A DNA stretch of 60,000 nucleotides, taken from contig NC_079884.1 in the NCBI RefSeq assembly GCF_029227915.1, positions 24,368,001-24,428,000 of the forward strand. The letters run 5' to 3'. Below the pieces are notes generated by a model. That model had not been told where the DNA came from. It saw only the letters and a program-made list of their open reading frames with translations, and made no database searches. Both the position numbers and the translations under genes were made by a program. The stretch comes from Hydractinia symbiolongicarpus. Taxonomy: Eukaryota; Cnidaria; Hydrozoa; Anthoathecata; Hydractiniidae. This document shows, piece by piece, positions 53,901 to 60,000 of this stretch; positions within the stretch are counted from its first letter, which is position 1, and each line of letters starts with the position of its first letter.

Positions 53901-56900
53901 TGAGTTTGTTGCTTATAGAAAAGTGCAGGTAAAAGCTTTCATTTATTTCATTAAATTTAGATCGATCTATCAGAATGTGGTAATACTCGGGGCTGCATAC
54001 GCCATCCACCCAGTTGTTCTGCTTCAGCCTGCGATGCCATAATAACATATCGACATTACAATGGCACATTAACTTTCCAATTTGCAACAAAGCATAATTG
54101 GATTGGTTTTGGCCAGAAATCCGCAACCGATGGGCGAGGAATGGTATGTTTTATATACACGGTGGTTGTTAATTTATTTCACGTATTTTAACCTTGTTTT
54201 GGCTAAATTTCGAATTTACTCGTAAAGGTATTAATAATGAATGACATCTTTACATACAAATCGCAACAAAATACATAAAATTCCATGTTAACTCCTTATT
54301 AGCACGATTTTTATTTCATTTTTCTTTAGGCTAAATTACGAGGTCAATATTGTGCGAGAGGTATCTCGGTTCCATTTGGAAGTTTTAATGCATCTGGTAA
54401 CCGTGAGCCAAATTGGATGGAGGTGGTAAGCATATTTGGATAGGTGGAATAGTGATGTGAATGAACTATTAATATTAGCCTCTTTAACCTATAGATGAAA
54501 TAATTTTCTACGTAGCTTGAATGTGTAAATTTATCTAAATTGAATACAACAGGTTGATGGTGTCGTATTAATAAACAGAACTGAAAAAGATGACGTTTTA
54601 ACTTGCACGTAAATATTCATTTTATTTATCAACCTTTTTAAAATTGAAACATGACGTTTGCTTGTTTAAACAATATTTGACATTAATATTATGTCAGTAC
54701 TAAAATTGTACATTTTTTTGTTTAAAAACGTTAGATTTACAAGACCGCTTGTGCCGTCCAACTTAAGTAAAGAAGCCTTGTACAATCTAAACGTGTCTGA
54801 TATGGTTGGTTTTATAGCATACGGAAATAATAATGGTAAATATTGTCATTACATTTGTTGCATGTTCTTGTAGCTTGCCTGGACTGCAGCACATTTCTTT
54901 CAAAATAGCATTCTTCATACAATTCCTTATCTATTTTTATATATATGTATATATATATTTGCGCTATTTCTTTCTTTAAAACTATTTGAGATATACAGAC
55001 AAGCATAGTACATACACCTATGTTATGTTATTATTGTGTTTCTTCATAACTATTAATTATACTTATATACTTACTTGTCTTACATTTCTTTAGGTAGAGA
55101 TGATTATCCAAACAAACATTTCGCCACAAGTGTAACAGATGGTGCTGTTGACTTTCTTAGCACTGGTATGCAGTGTTTAAAAATTTTCTGTCATATTTTC
55201 ATTATTTTTTAATATGTTGCGTTGTACTGTTGCTTTTTTATTGCTTTTTTATTTTATTTTATTCTCCAGCGACCGCTACTACACCTACTACTCCTGTTGT
55301 AATGACGACCTCTACGAGAGAAATGTCAACTGTAAGTTTTTTGTTTAATGTTTATTTTATGTTTATAAAAAAGTAAGGAAATTATGTCACAGTAAAATTT
55401 CGGATATTTGAAGCCTGAATGTCTTTTTTATAGAAAGTTAAATAAATGGAGTGTTTTTGCTCAAATGCAGTAGCAATTCTGTAGCAGTTGTAGTGAACCT
55501 ATTAATTTTTTTACTGCTAAAAATCCTATTTAACTGAAAATATAACCTTTTAGTACGCACCATCCTGATGAGTTTTATTTTTGTTGAAAATTTTAGATTG
55601 ATCTATCCAAATGTGGTAAAACTCTGGGCTGCGTTCGCCTTCCTGAAAATTGTTTAGTTTCAGGTTGTATCGCCATAGTAACTTATCAACTTAACAATGA
55701 TGTGTTAACCTTTCAATTTGCAACAAAACATAAATGGATTGGTTTTGCACAGAAGTCGGGAGGTGGTGAAGGAATGGTATGTTTTTGATGAAATGTTTTT
55801 CTTTTAACTAACTCACTTTGATAATTAAATTTGTAACTTATTCGTTATTAGTGACGCGTTTGCAAGGCTTTGTCAACAGAAAGCGAGAGATATCTGCGTT
55901 CTCAAGTCCATCATTCTAATTTTATTCAAACCTTGTCGATTACAGGATTTACGCTTAGTTCTTTACTAGCGTAACATTTATTGTTGCAAGTTTGAGCGCC
56001 GTATATTGTATATAGTAGAAAATATGTAATTTATTGTAAGGCATTGTAATTCAAGGTCAACATAGTTATAGGAATTGTCAGGAAGTTTTAAATATTGTGG
56101 AAATGTCAGGAAATAGTCAGATTTCTTTGATATGTCAGAAATTTTAGATGTAAACGATCAGTCATAACTATTGATTAATTTTAAAGCTGTTTTTACAGAA
56201 TTAGTATGTTTTTAATTTAGGACTCTAGTAAGTATGAAATTTTAACTAAAATAGGTAAAAATGAGAGAATTGTCAGGAATTTTAGTGAGCACTTTACTAA
56301 ATGAATTTTGTCCTTTTTAAAGAGAACTTGAGAGGTTAGTAGTGTGCCAATGATATCTTATTTCCATTTTGAAATTATGTTGCGTCAGATAATACTGTTT
56401 TGTTTTTTTAGGCGGACTTGAGAGGTCAGTATTGTGCTGATGGTATTTCAGTTCCATTTGGAAGTTACGTTGCGTCGGGTAACGGTGTGCCAGATTGGAG
56501 AAATGTGGTAAACAAATTATATTTTATGATTAAGAAATCACTTACTTAAAATTTTTTACTACCTTACTTGATCTGTAATTCCAGTAAATGTCTGCAAGGT
56601 GTTTCATATCATTCTTGCATTGTGAAAAAAGGAAATGAGTAATATGAAAGAGCCTTTAATGTTATAGTCACAAGTTAGGAGTTATGTTCCGTGTTAATTA
56701 TAACTGTAAATGTATTTGATTTGAATACAACAGGTAGACGGAGTCTCATTGATCGACAGACGTGTAAAAGATGGCCTTCTAATTTGCTCGTAAATATTTA
56801 TTTTATTTGGTTTAATTCCTAAATTAGTTTCTTTTGGTCTCTGAGAATACTTTAATTTTGATCTATTTTGATTTATTGATGTTTTTTTAGATTCACAAGA

Positions 56901-59859
56901 CCGCTGGTGCCATCCAATTTGAACAGCGGTTCACTTTATAATCTGAATATGTCAAATATGTTTGGATTTCTCGCATACGGAAATAGAATTGGTAAGAATT
57001 ATTAATTTTTTGCATGGTACGATAACTTGCTGGGAATAGTTGCTTGGATGATTTTAAAGACTATTAACATCTTGAATTGTTGTTATACATTAATTGTGCA
57101 CGTAAAACATGGAGAGCTACTCAAAAAATAAGCAACTCCATGGGTATTAATACTGAGAATTAAACAGGTCGCAATAATGTTGAGAATGAACATCGTATGC
57201 TGCATCGTTTCAACTCTTAAACATTTAAACTTTTATTATAGGTCCTTCTTATCCGCGTAAACATGATAGTACCAGTATTACAGAAGAAGCTATCAACTTT
57301 TTAATCAGTAATAATGTAGGGTCTGCGGTCGGAAGAAATGCAAATAGTACTGTAAAGCTTCATGGTGTGTGTATATTTATCTACTTTGATTTTCCCTTTT
57401 TTTGTTTTTGGTTTATGACCAGCGAGCAACAAAAAAAAATAGATTTCATAAAATATATGTTGGAGAGGCCTACCTTTGCCAGTACTCAACGCAAAAATTT
57501 TAAGTTGTACAAAAACCGTTTTTCCAACGCTTGTGCAAATCAGGCCAAAAGCGATTTTTCTTTGTGATCAAGTTTTAGTATCCGACCTAAAGTTATCCTA
57601 TCACTGTGTAAAAACATTTTTGTCGCGAAATTTTTCGAAAGCATCAATACTATAAAAAGTTTACAAGAGTGGGAAGAAACATTTGGCCAAGAATGATCTG
57701 TTTCAGTTTTAATTTTATACTATAACATTAAAAGAAAACAGTTTTGATGTTTAATTTTTGAATTTCGAAAGTTAACCTCTGGTGATTCGTGAAAGTTAAT
57801 GCTCGCGATTTTTTTAATAGCATCATTTCGCAAAAGTTTATGTATGTAAAATATTTCATTCATGGCTCAGTCGCCGCAAAATTTCTCCGCTTAGAAGAAT
57901 TAATTATCGTTTTTTTCTTTAGCTATTCTTATGATCCTTGCGTGGGTGCTGTTTGCTACCATTGGGATATTTATGGCTCACTTTATGAAGCCTGCTACGC
58001 AAAACAAGAAGATTGCTGGCAAGCAAGCTTGGTTCCCAGTAAGTTTTATTCCTTCTATTCCTTTTCTTAAACTACTTCGTAGCAGCATGTCGTTGGCTTC
58101 ATTTTATTCGATCCGACAATCAGAAGCGTTAAATTGCAAATTGATCCGATTTAATTATATGCAAAGTTTTGAAAAATCAATCAAGATGCTGTTCTAAATT
58201 TTCCATCTTCGGCAAATGGCAGAAATGTGACTTTGCTTATTACAATAGACTCCGAGTATAAAGTAACCATGTCGATATAACAAAGTTCCGATATAGTGAA
58301 CATCTCGATATAACAAACCTTCGTTATACTGAACATCTCGATATAACGAACCCCCGATTTAGTGAACATCTCGATATAACAAACCTCCGATTTAGTGAAC
58401 ATCTCGATATAACAAATTTCCGATTTAGTGAACATCTCGATATAACAAACCTCTGATATAGTGAACATCTCGATATAACAAACCTCCGATATAGTGAACA
58501 TCTCGATATAACAAACCTCCGATTTAGTGAACATCTCGATATAACGAACCCCTTGATATAGTGAACATCTCGATATAACAAACCTTCGATATACTGAACA
58601 TCTCGATATAACGAACCCCCGATTTAGTGAACATCTCGATATAACAAACCTCCGATATAGTGAACATTTCGATATAACGAACCCCCCATTTAGTGAACAT
58701 CTCGATATAACAAACCTCCGATATAGTGAACATCTCGATATAACAAACCTCCGATATAGTGAACATCTCGATATAACGAACCCCCGATTTAGTGAACATC
58801 TCGATATAACGAACCTTCGATATAGTGAACATCTCGATATAACGAACCCCCGATTTAGTGAACATCTCGATATAACGAACCCCTTGATATAGTAAACATC
58901 TCGATATAACGAACCCCCGATTTAGTGAACACCTCGATATAACGAACCTCCGATATAGTGAACATCTCGATATAACGAACCCCTTGATATAGTGAATATA
59001 ACGAACCCCTGATTGCCTTAGAAACTCTTATAAACCCTTCCTATTTAACGAAACCCCAATATAATGCACTCTTGATTTAACAAACCAAATTTTTCGTCCC
59101 CTGAGCTTAAAAAACTCAACATAACGAAATCAAGGCACTAAATATAACAGAAACTCTGCAATATTTTGTGCATCATCGATATCAATGCTATGTTTCACTT
59201 TAATTCGAATTTCTTTTAATTTTAGATTTTATTCGAGTAGAGTTCTACTTGAACACTTTGGGCAATATATGTTGCACTCACCACAAAAATACACGATTTT
59301 AATTAGTTGAGACACAACTGCAATATGTTTTTATTTTTCGACATAACTATAGTTTAAATAAATCTCGTTATAACGACCTTTTTTTCGGTTACCTTCGCAG
59401 TTTGTTCCGAGAGTCCACTGTGTTACCTTCATAATTGTAAGAGCATACGTTTTCATATTTTCGTTTCAGTTCCATGTGTTGTTGATGTTTCTTTGTGTGG
59501 TTTCTTTCATCGCTGGACTGATTATTATTCTAACGAAATATAATAAGATTGTAAGTATGTACGAAACTTTGGAGCATGTTGTTAAAAGTTTTAATAAAGA
59601 GGATACCTAAGTTGATCAATACTTTAATTAATTGTCTTGTTTATTTCTTCATTTTGAAGTATTTATATCAAGATTTCACTTTGTCTTTTTATAAGTCGAT
59701 TTAACTATCTGAGCGGTAAACTTGTTACTTTTAATGTAAAATATACTTACTTAAAATTTCGTGCACTACGATTGACATCGTTTCGCTGTTTGTTTATAGG
59801 ACAAGGAAAACAAACACCACATGTTGGGATTGTTCACCGTTATAGCAGGTTTAATCCAG
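50941..59859 (+). CDS. Triple-DOMON / cytochrome b561 protein, 3' partial
   Basis: Exons: 50941-51000, 51376-51558, 51745-51840, 51968-52023, 52150-52250, 52527-52598, 52903-53012, 53961-54143, 54330-54425, 54553-54608, 54735-54835, 55094-55165, 55270-55331, 55597-55776, 56412-56507, 56734-56789, 56891-56991, 57242-57364, 57923-58038, 59470-59550, 59800-59859. All join in phase (687 codons so far). The first exon is a signal peptide. Then come three DOMON units (each I-D-L-S-x-C-G-x-T...W-I-G-F...R-G-Q-Y-C...F-T-R-P-L-V-P-S), separated by Thr/Pro-rich mucin-like linkers. The last exons start a cytochrome b561 helical domain with His residues in W-F-P-F-H and K-H-H-M-L-G. DOMON binds haem or sugar and b561 moves electrons across a membrane, as in ferric-chelate reductase 1 proteins. 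The end is off the window. Confidence 0.88.
51508..52321 (+). repeat. Near-identical tract, DOMON unit 1 copy
   Basis: 814 bp of exons and introns match 54093-54906 at a constant offset of 2585 with about five substitutions and no indels seen. Sequence on both sides diverges abruptly. Confidence 0.88.
54093..54906 (+). repeat. Near-identical tract, DOMON unit 2 copy
   Basis: Partner of 51508-52321; see that entry. The left boundary falls inside the DOMON exon 53961-54143, the right one inside the intron after 54835. Confidence 0.88.
58243..59422. mobile_element. Possible Tc1/mariner-pogo-type MITE with internal minisatellite
   Basis: The right end, read inward on the minus strand, is CAGTGGACTCTCGGAAC...GGTAACCG...CGTTATAACGAG. 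The left end CAATAGACTCCGAG...GTAACCATGTCGATATAAC is a degenerate match. The body carries repeats of the GATATAACGAAC motif known from ends of pogo/Tigger-type elements. It lies wholly in the intron 58039-59469. No transposase is present; a TA duplication could not be fixed. Confidence 0.45.
58269..59012 (-). repeat. 33-bp minisatellite, about 22 copies
   Basis: Consensus AACATCTCGATATAAC(A/G)AAC followed by C-rich and GATWTAGTG parts; 21 near-consensus copies of the AACATCTCG block counted, mostly 33 bp apart (34 in some). Variants are mixed along the array (CTCCGATATAGTG, CCCCGATTTAGTG, CCTTGATATAGTG). Because 33 is divisible by three, long spurious frames run through it on the minus strand. 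Confidence 0.92.
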
Positions 59860-60000
59860 GTAAAATATGACCAACTTTTGCTGCATTGTTGATTTTTTAG
59901 ACTATGCAATGGCTTATTGCAACACCTCAGCATTTGTTATATGGTATATATAGTACATATAATACGTATTTTCACGTAAAGTCTACGATAGTGCATTACG

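Noticed and set aside
58181-58865. Long minus-strand frames of repeated 11-residue units
   Set aside because: They arise from a 33-bp minisatellite, whose period is a multiple of three, inside an intron; three overlapping frames are open at once.
1-60000. CRISPR arrays, bacterial operons, rRNA
   Set aside because: No regularly spaced identical repeats with unique spacers, no prokaryotic gene organisation and no rRNA-like sequence were seen; spliced genes show a eukaryotic genome.

Overview
The window looks like a stretch of an animal nuclear genome, A+T rich and full of introns. Exons carry consensus GT..AG junctions, and there are many transposon remnants of different ages. The mix of Polinton/Maverick, Penelope-like, Ty1/copia-like and Harbinger-like elements, together with a divergent rhodopsin-type receptor and multi-exon membrane proteins, suggests a cnidarian, probably a hydrozoan. 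The species is inferred from family resemblance and is not proven.

Left end (1-5466): the terminal part of a Polinton/Maverick element. It holds a retroviral-type integrase (its start lies before the window), two related membrane proteins, a coiled-coil protein, the first 92 codons of a capsid-like protein, a conserved beta-rich protein and a 381-aa protein with a C-terminal membrane anchor. The element ends in a large palindrome, a G-run tract and a 74-bp tandem repeat. Two convergent genes are cut off at the same spot (about 2816-2838), which points to an internal deletion.

7138-10590: a decayed Ty1/copia-like retrotransposon on the minus strand with one LTR. 12328-22030: a complete 15-exon major facilitator superfamily transporter (444 aa). 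I assembled it by joining exons in phase; its seventh intron carries a Penelope-like element with about 100-bp inverted terminal repeats and a foldback MITE.

22031-33700: mostly noncoding, with dispersed repeats, a terminal exon of an unrecognised gene, a 2 x 260 bp duplication, a SINE candidate, broken THAP and SWIM zinc-finger fragments and a 5' relic of a GPCR gene. 33690-38970: a large imperfect inverted duplication. One arm carries an intact intronless GPCR gene, the other carries two broken copies. 38971-50940: intergenic repeats, including a Harbinger-like element whose insertion site is confirmed by an empty copy of the same host repeat 7 kb away.

50941-59859: a gene for a secreted or membrane redox protein with a signal peptide, three tandem DOMON domains and the first helices of a cytochrome b561 domain. 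It runs off the right edge. DOMON units 1 and 2 share about 814 bp of almost identical exon and intron sequence with a sharp left boundary inside an exon, which indicates recent gene conversion. A 33-bp minisatellite sits in an intron of this gene inside what looks like a degraded DNA transposon.

The genes do not form one pathway. The window is a mosaic of two or three host loci separated by transposons. I found no operon, CRISPR array, rRNA or convincing intact tRNA.
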